A DNA stretch of 64,000 nt from Peteryoungia aggregata LMG 23059 (GCF_030814435.1 NZ_JAUSUW010000018.1:1-64000), one strand, 5' to 3'. Positions 44,329 to 53,518 are shown, counted from the stretch's first letter. The notes: generated from the sequence alone by a model not told the origin. Numbers and translations: made by a program.

Positions 44329-45881
44329 AAAAAAAGGCAGATATTCCAGGGGCTGGTAGAGCGGCAAAGAATCTCGTTGCAGGTTGGATCGTCCAGCTCG
44401 CTGGGGTTCTGTACGCTTTCGTCACTGTACCATTGATTACGCGTGCCTTTGGATTCGAAGGGCTGGGGATCTGGCTGATCATACAGCAGGTCAGCGGGCA
44501 CCTTCAGCTGTTCGAGATCGGAATAAATACAAGCCTTGGTCGATACTTGTCTCGCTTTCTGGCCCAGTCAGATATGCAAAAGCATAATGCGTATCTGTCA
44601 GCGGCATTCATCATACTCAGTGGCGCATGCCTTATTGTGCTGCTTTCGACGGCCTTCATCAGCGCCCACCTGGCGGATATATTTGACATAACTTCGAGTT
44701 ATGGCGCTCAGGCCTTTTGGATGGTCTTGTTCGCAGGGGTGGCTACTGGATTAATGCTGCCCCTTAGGGTCGGCCTCGGCGTCTTGGCAAGTCGCCACCG
44801 ATTTGACATCATTTCCAAGTGGGAGTTGGTCGTAGTTGCGCTGAAGTTGTTCACCGTGCTCTTGGTGTGCTTTGGTCTCCGCGAGGATGGGCTCGTTTGG
44901 CTCAGCCTAGGGGTCTTTGGCTCCATGCTTTTATGCGGTTTTCTGTTGTTTTTTGAGAGTCTTCGGACGCTTCCTGAAAGCCGCATTGCCCTCTCATTCG
45001 TTACGTGGGCTTCAGCGAAAGCGTTGCTTAGCATTAGCGCGTCTACTCTCATTATCTCCGCGGCCGCGGTTGTACTTCGCCAAGGAGCTCCGATGTTCGT
45101 TGGCGTTCAGTTCGGTGTCGAGGCGGTGCCGCTGCTTGCGCTACCTCTTATGATCGTCACAACGATTGGCCCATTCGTCAATATTACAAACAAACTCATT
45201 GCACCCATAGCGAGCCATGCTGATGCCACTCATCAACGTGAAAGACTGTTCAACATAGTTTCCTTCTCGTCTCAATATGCACTTTCGGGTGCTTTTGGTT
45301 TGTTATGCGTATTCGCAGCTGTCGGAAAATCATTCTTACTGATTTGGCTCGGTAAAAAAAACCTGTCGCTTGATCAGGTTTTTATAATATATGATAATAC
45401 TCTATTCGTTCTTGGAAGCTTCTGTCTGAGTATACCAGCCTTGCTGGGCCGCAGTGTAATGTCTTCTGTAGGTCAGCACTGGCAAGCTGCTATTAGTGAA
45501 GTTACTTGCGTGTTGTTTGGAATGGCAGTTGGAATGCTGTTGGTGTTTTATTTCGACGCGGAGACCTGGGGGATGGCGGTGGGCGTAGGTGCCACCTACT
45601 TGGTGCGCATAATCGGGAGGGTTGTTCCTGCTCTGGCGCAATACTTTTCCGCGTCAATTTTCAAAGTCTACGTTCATATGTGGGGGCGCGCGTTTCTCAT
45701 TGGCGCGTTTACACTCACTTTGGTTGTGGTTTCGCCCCGCTATCTTGGGGACAATTGGACCAATCGGCTCATCGGCGACATGGTTATCATGTCCATGTGG
45801 TCCGTACTGACGTTCGCGTTTGTGGTGAAGATGGAACACCGTGCCCTCCTCATGCAGTACCTTCGGCATCTAGGACGCTAG
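44325..45881 (+). CDS. polysaccharide repeat-unit flippase (Wzx-like)
   Basis: A 518-residue integral membrane protein with about 12-14 helices, of the polysaccharide transporter (MVF/Wzx) superfamily. The start NLVAGWIVQLAGVLYAFVTV, PLITRAFGFEGLGIWLII and LFEIGINTSLGRYLSRF are typical. It would turn lipid-linked repeat units to the periplasmic side for polymerisation. The TTG at 44325 overlaps the preceding TGA. The stop at 45879-45881 is followed by IS-derived DNA, so the operon is interrupted here. Confidence 0.9.
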   Translation: MKKKADIPGAGRAAKNLVAGWIVQLAGVLYAFVTVPLITRAFGFEGLGIWLIIQQVSGHLQLFEIGINTSLGRYLSRFLAQSDMQKHNAYLSAAFIILSGACLIVLLSTAFISAHLADIFDITSSYGAQAFWMVLFAGVATGLMLPLRVGLGVLASRHRFDIISKWELVVVALKLFTVLLVCFGLREDGLVWLSLGVFGSMLLCGFLLFFESLRTLPESRIALSFVTWASAKALLSISASTLIISAAAVVLRQGAPMFVGVQFGVEAVPLLALPLMIVTTIGPFVNITNKLIAPIASHADATHQRERLFNIVSFSSQYALSGAFGLLCVFAAVGKSFLLIWLGKKNLSLDQVFIIYDNTLFVLGSFCLSIPALLGRSVMSSVGQHWQAAISEVTCVLFGMAVGMLLVFYFDAETWGMAVGVGATYLVRIIGRVVPALAQYFSASIFKVYVHMWGRAFLIGAFTLTLVVVSPRYLGDNWTNRLIGDMVIMSMWSVLTFAFVVKMEHRALLMQYLRHLGR

Positions 45882-46075
45882 AGCGGGTCCTGTTCAATCT
45901 TGGTCATATCCAGAAGCCCTGCAGTAGTTTTCCCATTCCTTATGCGTGAACCGAGCTGCATCAAGGTACCGACGGCGCCCCATAGGGCATTGATCCTTTC
46001 CTCCGCCTGAAGTCGCAGCACGGCCTGACCGTTCGCCATTCGTGTGGATAACGGACCGGCGTAGGGCAGTGGCAA
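45878..46075 (-). CDS. possible small protein, uncertain
   Basis: A 65-residue frame on the minus strand, with a plausible soluble composition (MANGQAVLRLQAEERINAL, then WGAVGTLMQLGSRIRNG). Inner ATG at 46042 would give 54 residues. It overlaps both the Wzx stop and the IS3 transposase remnant and lacks a clear ribosome site. It may be a real IS-passenger or host gene fragment, or chance. I do not recognise a family. Confidence 0.25.
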   Translation of the reverse strand: MPLPYAGPLSTRMANGQAVLRLQAEERINALWGAVGTLMQLGSRIRNGKTTAGLLDMTKIEQDPL

Positions 46076-46301
46076 ATTGATGGAATTGGCAGCAATGCAA
46101 GGAAATGCCTTAAGCCACAGCCAGCCCGGAAAGCCTCGGCAGAATGCCTGTGTCGAGCGCTACAATCGCACCGTCCGATATGAAATGCTTGAGGACGCGC
46201 CGGAGTTCGCCACGCAGTGGCTATGGACCTACAACAGCAAACGGCTCAATGTGGGCATAGGCGGCATAACGCCCGCACAGAAACTGAAATTGGCCTCGTG
46301 A
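46029..46301 (+). pseudogene. IS3-family transposase (OrfB) remnant
   Basis: About 90 codons of the C-terminal integrase core of an IS3-family transposase. Reading in one frame gives PFAIRVDNGPA, a TAG stop at 46062-46064, then GSGKLMELAAMQGNALS, SQPGKPRQNACVERYNR and the tail TYNSKRLNVGIGGITPAQKL. The Asp in VDNG and the Glu in CVERYNR are the second and third residues of the DDE triad; the first is missing with the rest of the gene. The stop plus truncation make it inactive. It lies between wzx and the next methyltransferase. Confidence 0.85.
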
Positions 46302-46345
46302 ACTCTACTGCGGAGTCCCGTTCAAAACCCGTGGATTGCCAACCA

Positions 46346-47227
46346 ATGCAAAAAATGTCTGTAAACCAATGTCCGTGCTGTCCAGACGATCGCCTTAAGC
46401 GCTTGGAAGTCCGTGAATCTCAGGTGGTGGCTGAGAGATTCCAACAGCTGAACCGTAAAAAGTATGGTGGTTACATGAGCGGTTGGGAGGGGGAGCTTTC
46501 GCTTCAGTTGTTTCAATGCGCGGGCTGTGGACATGTTTGGCACGCGGAGCATCCAGATCAAGAATCGCTTTTCGGGATGTATGCACATGGTCGGCGGATG
46601 CGCGTGACCTCTGCGGACCGCCCGCCAACCAACCGAATGTGTCGTGAGATGCGGCAGTTCGCACGATTGGTCGGTGCAAGACATCTTGATCAAGGCCTTC
46701 TAGATTTTGGTTCTGGTGGAGGGCGTTGGTCTGTGGCTGCAGATCTTGCCGGGTTTCAGGTAACGGCTTACGAGCCCTCAGCTGCTCGGGTGCCGAGTCA
46801 ATCAAGGATTAGGCAAATCACTGATCTCCGAGAGCTTGAGGGGGCTCAATTCTCTGCGGTAAACCTCGAACAGGTGCTGGAGCACGTGCCGGATCCAATG
46901 GGTTTGCTGCAGACGATCAAGTCTCTGATGCAGCCTGGCGGGGTGTTGCGCATATCTGTTCCAGACATATGCAAGCACCTGAACGGAACGTGGTTGGAAG
47001 ACTATCCGTTTAATGGACGCGAGATGCATATCATGTCGCCATTCGAGCATCTCCATGGCTTTACTCGAAAATCACTGATTTCTTTGCTCGCCCGCTCTGG
47101 CTGGAGAATCGTTTCTGGCTTTGATCTGATTTCGGCGTCTCCTCTTCTCTTTTCACGCTATTTCCTCAGTTCTGCAGGGTTGCCAATTTCGAGAACACTG
47201 TTGTTTGTGGAACCTCAAGAATGCTGA
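46346..47227 (+). CDS. class I SAM-dependent methyltransferase with N-terminal zinc-ribbon-like motif
   Basis: A 293-residue protein. Near its start are two Cys pairs (CPCCPDD and FQCAGCGHVWH), a zinc-ribbon-like arrangement seen in sugar C-methyltransferase-type proteins. The methyltransferase core follows: LLDFGSGGGRWSVAADL, VNLEQVLEHVPDP and LMQPGGVLRISVPD. It probably modifies a sugar of the repeat unit. The start (ATG 46346 or 46355) has no clear ribosome site and lies 44 bases after the IS remnant, so the native 5' end may have been disturbed. It overlaps the Wzy-like gene by 7 bases. Confidence 0.8.
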   Translation: MQKMSVNQCPCCPDDRLKRLEVRESQVVAERFQQLNRKKYGGYMSGWEGELSLQLFQCAGCGHVWHAEHPDQESLFGMYAHGRRMRVTSADRPPTNRMCREMRQFARLVGARHLDQGLLDFGSGGGRWSVAADLAGFQVTAYEPSAARVPSQSRIRQITDLRELEGAQFSAVNLEQVLEHVPDPMGLLQTIKSLMQPGGVLRISVPDICKHLNGTWLEDYPFNGREMHIMSPFEHLHGFTRKSLISLLARSGWRIVSGFDLISASPLLFSRYFLSSAGLPISRTLLFVEPQEC

Positions 47228-48603
47228 GGTCGGATAACCGGGCCGGAGCTGAATTCGGGCCGCTTTCCGTCGCCTTTTGTCTGACCGCGTTGCTGCTTCT
47301 GCTTGTCATGACGGGCGGTCTCTTGGAATGGCTGGGGATACCCCAATCAGCCAGTCGATTTGCGGTGGAATGTCTTGCGCTTCTTCTGATTGCCTGTGGC
47401 GTAAGGCGTTGTGATCGTGCCTCGTTGGTAAGCGTGGCATGCGCGTCCATTCCACTTGTTTTGGCCTGGAGCATCGGAGGGGCAAATGCCTTGGCGAGTG
47501 GGGCTTCAGCGCTTCAAATTGCCTTGTTTTCAAGGGAGATCGGTACTCCAGTTCTGTTTATGGCGGCATTCCTTCTGGCTCCTCTTGGGACCAGCGAGCG
47601 CCATCACCTACTCAAGCTCCTGCTTTCTCTGACGCTGTTGCAGGTGGCGGTTTGTGTGGTCAAGTTATTCTGGATAGGGGCCAATGAGAAAGGCTGGATC
47701 GGCACGATGCACCAATCGGCTGGACAGCTTGGCTTGCTGACGCCGCTGCTTGCCCTCGGGTTTATATGGGCGGTCGCCCTGGTTCATCGCACCCCATGGA
47801 AAGTCTTTCTCGTTGCAACGTCCGTCGGATTGGTCGCTGTAGCTTCCGAGAAGCGAGCGCTTCTCGTCATGATGCCATTGGTGCCCATAGGGGTCCTTGT
47901 TTGCCACGCAATCTTTCATCGCTTTTTTTGCAAGAGTTATAAGAGGGTATCGGTCTCTCTTCTGGCAAACTATGCGGCTTCTGCATTCATGTCTTGCGTA
48001 CTCTTGATAGCTCTGGCGCTTTCTTCAATTGATTCACTAAGATCGTCTGATTATTCTAAGCTCGGGGTTAATGGTGTTTTTGAATATATATACGTATATA
48101 TGACGCGAGATTTTGATTCCGAGATGAACAGGTCGGATTTCTCTGTTGATGAGAACCTTAACATACAGATGGGGCGCCTGCGAATTATAGTCGTTGCTGT
48201 GGATATAGTTTCAGATAGTGACTTATACACAATGCTCCTGGGTGGTGGTGGAGGTCGCTTACTGGCGCATCCGAGACTGAATAACGGATCGGATGTCATG
48301 TATCGGGAAGTCGGGCTTCGCGGGCCATCAGGTCTGGCGATTCGCCACTTGTTCGAAATTGGCTTTCTCGGCGTTTTTCTCGTATTGGGGTGGATGGGGT
48401 GGATGGTGGTCCTCTTGGTCAACAGCGCGGGAAGCGGTGCAAACCAGGTCCTTGTGCTGGGGGCGCTCGGCTGTGTCGGTGTGCTGGCCTTCGATTATCT
48501 CATTTACTCAGAATCCGGCTGGTATTCTGGAGTGCTTCTTCCGCTAGTCACATTTCTTGTGGCTCAGGCCATCACGAGTAAGTCTTCTTCGCTCGTGGCA
48601 TAA
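47221..48603 (+). CDS. Wzy-like O-antigen/capsule polymerase
   Basis: A 460-residue membrane protein with about 10-12 helices and one large hydrophilic loop around residues 275-375 (DSEMNRSDFSVDENLNIQ, GGGGGRLLAHPRLNNGSD). That layout, low sequence conservation and the position next to wzx fit a Wzy polymerase that joins lipid-linked repeats in the periplasm; the arginines and histidine of the loop fit the usual active region. Assignment rests on topology and context. The ATG lies in the last codons of the methyltransferase gene. Confidence 0.72.
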   Translation: MLRSDNRAGAEFGPLSVAFCLTALLLLLVMTGGLLEWLGIPQSASRFAVECLALLLIACGVRRCDRASLVSVACASIPLVLAWSIGGANALASGASALQIALFSREIGTPVLFMAAFLLAPLGTSERHHLLKLLLSLTLLQVAVCVVKLFWIGANEKGWIGTMHQSAGQLGLLTPLLALGFIWAVALVHRTPWKVFLVATSVGLVAVASEKRALLVMMPLVPIGVLVCHAIFHRFFCKSYKRVSVSLLANYAASAFMSCVLLIALALSSIDSLRSSDYSKLGVNGVFEYIYVYMTRDFDSEMNRSDFSVDENLNIQMGRLRIIVVAVDIVSDSDLYTMLLGGGGGRLLAHPRLNNGSDVMYREVGLRGPSGLAIRHLFEIGFLGVFLVLGWMGWMVVLLVNSAGSGANQVLVLGALGCVGVLAFDYLIYSESGWYSGVLLPLVTFLVAQAITSKSSSLVA

Positions 48604-48787
48604 GGCAGTGTTTTAAGGTCAAGCCTCCTGAAGGCCGCCAGAGCACGATCACAGAAATGCTATTGAGGTTCTTTCATCGTCGATCGCATGATAATAGCAG
48701 CCAGGACTGATCTGCGGTCCCGATTTCTTCCGGGGGAGGGCTCAAGCGCCCACCGTCAGTTCGTTTCAAATATCCAGGAATTCCCGA

Positions 48788-49948
48788 TTGCTGCACATAC
48801 AAGAATCAACTTTTAGCGGGGTCTATAAGTTTTTGCGGGCCTGCCGCGACGATGGTGTCGACTACCGTCTTACCCCCAAAGCAGAGGCTACACCCTTCGC
48901 CAGGTGTTTCGCCATCTACATTTTGCACCTTCTGAGAGATGCTCAGCTGTCGGAACGAGCAATGCACTTCGGAGACGCAGTCGTCTCGGACGTTCGCGCA
49001 AAGCGTGGGGCTTTGAACGATGCGGCTGCGCTCAAGAGTAAGCCATACAGGCAACTGCTCACTTTCTCACTGAGCGCCCTTGCTGTGTTGCCGGGCAGGA
49101 GCCCGGCTGAACTGAATGACTTGGTCATAGAGCAACTCCCCCAAGATCTGGACCGTGAGCTCCATTTGCATGGATGCCTCAGAGGCGTTGCTGGCAGTGG
49201 AAACCAAGCGATGTTTCTAGCGATCTTTCTCCTGCACGCGAGGGACTTTGCCGGTCGGGATACAAGTCGCGATATCGAACTGTGGGTCAGTCGTCACCTG
49301 GCATCAATGAACAGCTACGGGTTCTGGGGGGGGCGAACGAAAATGACGCATCTTCAGTTCCAGAACGGCTATCATCAACATGAGATCTTGGAATACCTTG
49401 AGGTGGACAACCCGCATTCTACCAGATCGATAGATGCGGTTCTTTCGCTGGCTGATTCAGGCGGACACTTCGCACCCTATCCCGGTGGTGGAGGATGCTA
49501 TGACTATGATGCAGTCTTCATGCTGACGCCTCACGGAGGAGGCGGAGGGATGCGGGCAAGTGAGCAGTTGCGGACGACGGCCAAGGCGATCATGGGCGAA
49601 CAAAACTCGGATGGTGGGTTCGCCGAGACGCTGCAGGTGCGCCCAAGATCGATCGCGAATTTCTGGCGGTCGGTAAATCGCGTATATGGAGCGCTTGGCA
49701 ACGTGCCATTGCTTGTCGAGCGACTGCGGTATGCCGTTGCCTTGCAGCGTCCCAAACATAGCCAGATCCACACTCACTGGAGCGAATACTCGCGGGAGTG
49801 GAGCGAATCTGATCTTTGGGATACCTGGTTCCGTCTGCTGGCGATTGCAAGAATCGATGTGTGTCTTGATCCGAAACGGGCGATCGATTGGGGCTTTATC
49901 GACTATCCAGGGATCGGGTTTCATCCCTCTCTGAGGGCGCAGCCATGA
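48788..49948 (+). CDS. unknown protein, alpha/alpha-toroid-like
   Basis: A 386-residue protein without signal or membrane segments. The mix of helices and aromatic/Gly-rich turns suggests an alpha/alpha toroid: MNSYGFWGG, GHFAPYPGGGGCYDYDAVF and IMGEQNSDGGFAETLQ, the last close to a QW-type repeat of terpene cyclase/prenyltransferase barrels. A Tyr/Asp pair (CYDYDAV) and His residues (NGYHQHEI) could form an active site. Starts at TTG 48788 with AGGAATTCCCGA upstream. It is coupled to the next glycosyltransferase by ATGA. Possible roles are a polysaccharide lyase/hydrolase-like or scaffold protein; unknown. Confidence 0.6.
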   Translation: MLHIQESTFSGVYKFLRACRDDGVDYRLTPKAEATPFARCFAIYILHLLRDAQLSERAMHFGDAVVSDVRAKRGALNDAAALKSKPYRQLLTFSLSALAVLPGRSPAELNDLVIEQLPQDLDRELHLHGCLRGVAGSGNQAMFLAIFLLHARDFAGRDTSRDIELWVSRHLASMNSYGFWGGRTKMTHLQFQNGYHQHEILEYLEVDNPHSTRSIDAVLSLADSGGHFAPYPGGGGCYDYDAVFMLTPHGGGGGMRASEQLRTTAKAIMGEQNSDGGFAETLQVRPRSIANFWRSVNRVYGALGNVPLLVERLRYAVALQRPKHSQIHTHWSEYSREWSESDLWDTWFRLLAIARIDVCLDPKRAIDWGFIDYPGIGFHPSLRAQP

Positions 49949-51102
49949 GATTCCATTACATCTCGCCTTCCACTTTGCCATCGCTGTCTGCCAATTCGGT
50001 GCATGTCGCATTGCAATGTGATGCGCTCGGTCGAGAAGGAGTTGACGTTGTGCTTTATGCGAAACGGTCGGTTCCGGAGCCGGCCGCCTTGGCGAGCGCA
50101 GTCGGTGAAGCTTACGGCGTCAAGAGTGCACGGCTGAAAATCGTGAGCTACCACAGTACTTCTACCAAGGGAGACAACTTGCGAATTGCTGCAATGGCTG
50201 TTTTCGGAGTCCTGATGGATCGGCGTCCCAAGCACGTTCTTTCCCGGAATCTATATGCCGCATTTTTGCTCGCTTGTCTGTTCCGCTTGCCTCTCGTTTT
50301 TGAGACGCATCAACTGGAGACGGGCCTTCGCAAATGGATGCAGAGGCTTGTGATGCGCTGCCGTCACGTCACGACAATCGTCATCTCCTCCAGGCTCGAA
50401 CAGTATCTGACTGAGCACCATGGGGTGCCCCCTTGGAACTGCGTGGTAATGCATGATGCAGCCCCCGATGGCATTGAACCTGTTCCGAGTAGTTCCAGGC
50501 GAACTCAACTGATGCAGTTGGTTCCGCTTGCTGATCTGCGCTGGAGGCAGGTTTGCGGATACTTCGGGCATCTGTATCAGGGGCGAGGTATAGAGGTCGT
50601 CGAGGCAATGGCAGATGCGAGGCCTGATTGCCTATTTCTAGTCTATGGTGGAAATCCCGAGGAGGTCTCGGCCAAAAGACTGGCGAACACTTCCTCCAAT
50701 CTCGTGTTCATGGGGCATGTTTACCATCCGGTGGCGCGACAGCTGATGTGTCTGATGGATGTTTTGCTTATGCCTTATCAGGAGAGTGTCTCAATTGGGG
50801 TTTCTGGGCATGATACAGCGCGCTGGATGTCCCCGATGAAGATGTTTGAATATATGGGCTCTGGTGTACCAATCATCTCTTCAGATCTTCCCGTCCTGCG
50901 TGAGGTTTTGTGCGATGGGCAAAATTGCCGGCTTGCCTTGCCGACGGATGTGTCGGGTTGGGTGACGGCGCTCGACCACTTGCATAGTGAGCCAGGACTT
51001 TCTGATCGGCTGGGGAGTGCGGCTCATGTGCAATACCGTGAAAGGCACACATGGAGCGCCAGGGCGAGGGGCATCCTGGTTGCTGCGCGGTGTCTTGCAT
51101 GA
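49945..51102 (+). CDS. GT4-family glycosyltransferase
   Basis: A 385-residue GT-B fold transferase. The C-terminal domain has VCGYFGHLYQGRGIEVVEA, FLVYGGNPEEV, LMPYQESVSIG and the donor-binding SPMKMFEYMGSGVPIISSD, all typical of the GT4 (glycosyl transferase 1) group. The N-terminal acceptor domain begins MRFHYISPSTLPSLSANS. It probably adds one sugar to the lipid-linked repeat unit on the cytoplasmic face. Its start and stop overlap the neighbours by 4 bases. Confidence 0.9.
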   Translation: MRFHYISPSTLPSLSANSVHVALQCDALGREGVDVVLYAKRSVPEPAALASAVGEAYGVKSARLKIVSYHSTSTKGDNLRIAAMAVFGVLMDRRPKHVLSRNLYAAFLLACLFRLPLVFETHQLETGLRKWMQRLVMRCRHVTTIVISSRLEQYLTEHHGVPPWNCVVMHDAAPDGIEPVPSSSRRTQLMQLVPLADLRWRQVCGYFGHLYQGRGIEVVEAMADARPDCLFLVYGGNPEEVSAKRLANTSSNLVFMGHVYHPVARQLMCLMDVLLMPYQESVSIGVSGHDTARWMSPMKMFEYMGSGVPIISSDLPVLREVLCDGQNCRLALPTDVSGWVTALDHLHSEPGLSDRLGSAAHVQYRERHTWSARARGILVAARCLA

Positions 51103-52175
51103 CATTCGACGTGTTTATTCTGGTCCCGTCGCCACATCCGACGGGCCCTGTGAAGGGGGCAATCGCGCTGGCGAATGCACTTGTTGCGGTGTGCAATGTC
51201 TCATTGGTCTATTTGAAAGAGGGGCCTGGAGCTGATGCCGAAGTGGATACCCGTATTGCGGTCATTTCCTTGGCCAAGACCGGAAGAACGTGGATCCGCA
51301 AGTTCCTGGCCTATCGAGCGCTCCTGAAAGCAAGTGGAGGGAGGTCCCGCACGTACTCAATTTCAATGTGCCTCTCGGCTGACATGGTGAACAGTCGGTG
51401 CAGGGATCTGGCAGTCATATGTGCAAGCGTGCGCGGTAATCTTCCGGAGAACTACCGTCACGAATACGGCGTTCAGGGCCTCGTCTTGTCTGTGGTGCAT
51501 ATGTGGCTATTGCGGTCATTCGATCATGTGGTCGCCATGACACAAGCCATGGCCGACCAACTGCAGAGGTTGGCCTTCTTGAAGCCGAAAGTCATCGGCA
51601 ACTTTATCGACGAAATGGCGCTGGAGCCTTATCGAGGCGTACATTCGTCTAACGGCGGTCCGCGCTTGGTCTTTGTCGGTTCCTTAACTTCCCGGAAACA
51701 ACCCCTTGTGCTCTTAAGCGCTTTTGCAAAGGTGCGTGAGTTTTACCCGAAAGCCACCCTCGACATCTTGGGAGAGGGGCCCCTCAGGCCCGAAGTCGAG
51801 GCGTTCATTGTCGCTGAAAATCTAAGCGACCATGTTCGGCTGCGTGGGCAAGTTGAGAACCCCTATCCTGTTCTCGCGTCCGCAGATCTATTCGTATTGC
51901 CTTCCAAATCCGAGGGGGTCTCAAGAGCGGCCATGGAGGCGCTTTTCCTGGGCGTGCCATGCGTTCTTCGAGATGTGGATGGCAATGGTGAATTGTTGGG
52001 GGTGGGCGGCCCGAGTGCTACATTTCGATCGGACGATGAGCTACCTGTTGTGATTTGCAGGCTATTGGACGATAGACAGGACCTTGTGGGGCGGCGGGGC
52101 CCACTTTTGCCCGCCACGTTTAGGCAGCAGACTTCTGCACGCCGATATCTGGACCTTATGGAAAACGCGAAATGA
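51099..52175 (+). CDS. GT4-family glycosyltransferase
   Basis: A 358-residue GT-B transferase with PRLVFVGSLTSRKQPLVLL, LDILGEGPLRPEVEAF, VRLRGQVENPYPVLASADL and FVLPSKSEGVSRAAMEALFLGVP shortened here as SKSEGVSRAAMEAL, the usual donor-site pattern. The N-terminal domain starts FDVFILVPSPHPTGPVKGA. It is different enough from the previous transferase to act on another linkage. The ATG at 51099 sits on the stop of that gene (ATGA). Confidence 0.9.
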   Translation: MTFDVFILVPSPHPTGPVKGAIALANALVAVCNVSLVYLKEGPGADAEVDTRIAVISLAKTGRTWIRKFLAYRALLKASGGRSRTYSISMCLSADMVNSRCRDLAVICASVRGNLPENYRHEYGVQGLVLSVVHMWLLRSFDHVVAMTQAMADQLQRLAFLKPKVIGNFIDEMALEPYRGVHSSNGGPRLVFVGSLTSRKQPLVLLSAFAKVREFYPKATLDILGEGPLRPEVEAFIVAENLSDHVRLRGQVENPYPVLASADLFVLPSKSEGVSRAAMEALFLGVPCVLRDVDGNGELLGVGGPSATFRSDDELPVVICRLLDDRQDLVGRRGPLLPATFRQQTSARRYLDLMENAK

Positions 52176-52735
52176 CTGCTTCTGAAGATTACTTCAGCTA
52201 CCTGAAGGGGCGTAGCCTGACGGGTTTGATTTATAGGAACTGGTGGCTTTACCCGCGGATCAGCCGCTATCTGCCAGGATCTGTTCTTGACGTTGGCTGT
52301 GGCATTGGTGACTTCCTGCGATTCAGGCGCGATGCAATCGGCGTCGACATAATTCCGGCAGCGGTTGACTGGTGCCGCACCCTTGGACTTGATGCCCGCT
52401 TGATGGAGGTGAACCAACTTCCGTTTGGCGATGCGACTTTCGATGGGGTTGTTTTGGACAATGTACTTGAACATGTCGCGGAACCTCACGCTCTGGTCGC
52501 CGAGGTGGTTCGGGTGCTCAAGCCGGCGGCAAGGGTAGTCGTGGGCGTCCCAGGACGAAAGGGCTATGCAAGTGATCCAGACCACAAGGTATTCTACGAT
52601 GAAGCGAAGCTGGTGGGCTTGCTTCAGAATTATGGACTCAAGCAGAAGAAGCTTTTCCACATGCCTGTAGAGGCGAAATTTTTGGATCGATGCCTCTCGC
52701 AATACTGCTTGTACGGAGTTTTCGAGCGTGGGTAG
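52172..52735 (+). CDS. small SAM-dependent methyltransferase
   Basis: A 187-residue class I methyltransferase. Motif I is VLDVGCGIGDFLRFR, followed by GVDIIPAAVDWCRTLG, LPFGDATFDGVVLDNVLEH and VLKPAARVVVGVPGRKG. The protein is short, with a reduced C-terminal part. It likely methylates a sugar or a lipid-linked intermediate in this locus. Coupled to the previous gene by ATGA, and overlapping the next by 8 bases. Confidence 0.85.
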   Translation: MTASEDYFSYLKGRSLTGLIYRNWWLYPRISRYLPGSVLDVGCGIGDFLRFRRDAIGVDIIPAAVDWCRTLGLDARLMEVNQLPFGDATFDGVVLDNVLEHVAEPHALVAEVVRVLKPAARVVVGVPGRKGYASDPDHKVFYDEAKLVGLLQNYGLKQKKLFHMPVEAKFLDRCLSQYCLYGVFERG

Positions 52736-53492
52736 TGCTGCAAGCGTCGGAGTTACTGTTTCGATCGTCAGTCACGGACAGGGTAAAATTGTAAGTGCTC
52801 TCTTGAGCGATCTTGCGCGTGTAAAGCCTGATGCCAAGGTCATTCTTACCTACAACGTCTCTGAATTGGAGGTTGATCTACCTGAGGTCTTCGCTGAAAA
52901 TGCAAAGATTATCTGGAACGAGAATCCGAAAGGCTTCGGTGCTAATCACAATCAGGCTTTTCAATACTGTGATGAGCCCTATTTCGTTGTGGTAAATCCA
53001 GACATCCGGCTCAGTGATAGCCCGTTTGAGGATTTGGCGCGGCTTTTTTCCGATGATGAGAGTTGCGGTATCTGCGCGCCCAGCGTTGCTGATCCGACTG
53101 GAAGCATAGAAGACAGCGCCAGATATTTTCCGACGTTCGGTGGCCTCATCAAGAAAGTGCTGCTGGGAGAGCAGGGGCGTTACCCCGTCATCCAAGGTAC
53201 CCCCACGACCGTTGATTGGGTAGGAGGTATGTTCCTGATGTTCCGCGCTGACAAGTTCCGTGCGGTTAACGGCTTCGATGAAGGCTACTTTTTATATTAC
53301 GAAGATGTTGATATCTGCGCCCGATTCTGGCGACGCGGGTGGAAAGTGGTTTACGAACCCCGCGCCCGTGTCACTCACGACGCCCAAAGGGCGAGCCACA
53401 AAAGTATTCGCTATCTTCGGTGGCATGTGAGCAGTATGGCTCGATATCTCCTTAAGCATCGCTCCCCCATGAGATTTCTATTTGATTATTGA
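52728..53492 (+). CDS. GT2-family glycosyltransferase (rhamnosyltransferase-like)
   Basis: A 254-residue GT-A enzyme. It has VTVSIVSHGQGKIVSALL, the nucleotide-site NPKGFGANHNQAF, the metal-binding region VVVNPDIRLS (DXD position reads NPD) and the acceptor-side FDEGYFLYYEDVDICARFWRRG shortened here as FLYYEDVDICARFWRRG. This pattern is common among WbbL-like rhamnosyltransferases and fits the dTDP-rhamnose genes upstream. Starts at GTG 52728 with ACGGAG before it. It is the last plus-strand gene of the block; the next genes are convergent. Confidence 0.87.
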   Translation: MGSAASVGVTVSIVSHGQGKIVSALLSDLARVKPDAKVILTYNVSELEVDLPEVFAENAKIIWNENPKGFGANHNQAFQYCDEPYFVVVNPDIRLSDSPFEDLARLFSDDESCGICAPSVADPTGSIEDSARYFPTFGGLIKKVLLGEQGRYPVIQGTPTTVDWVGGMFLMFRADKFRAVNGFDEGYFLYYEDVDICARFWRRGWKVVYEPRARVTHDAQRASHKSIRYLRWHVSSMARYLLKHRSPMRFLFDY

Positions 53493-53518
53493 TGCTTTGT
53501 GCTGTATTTAAGAAGATA

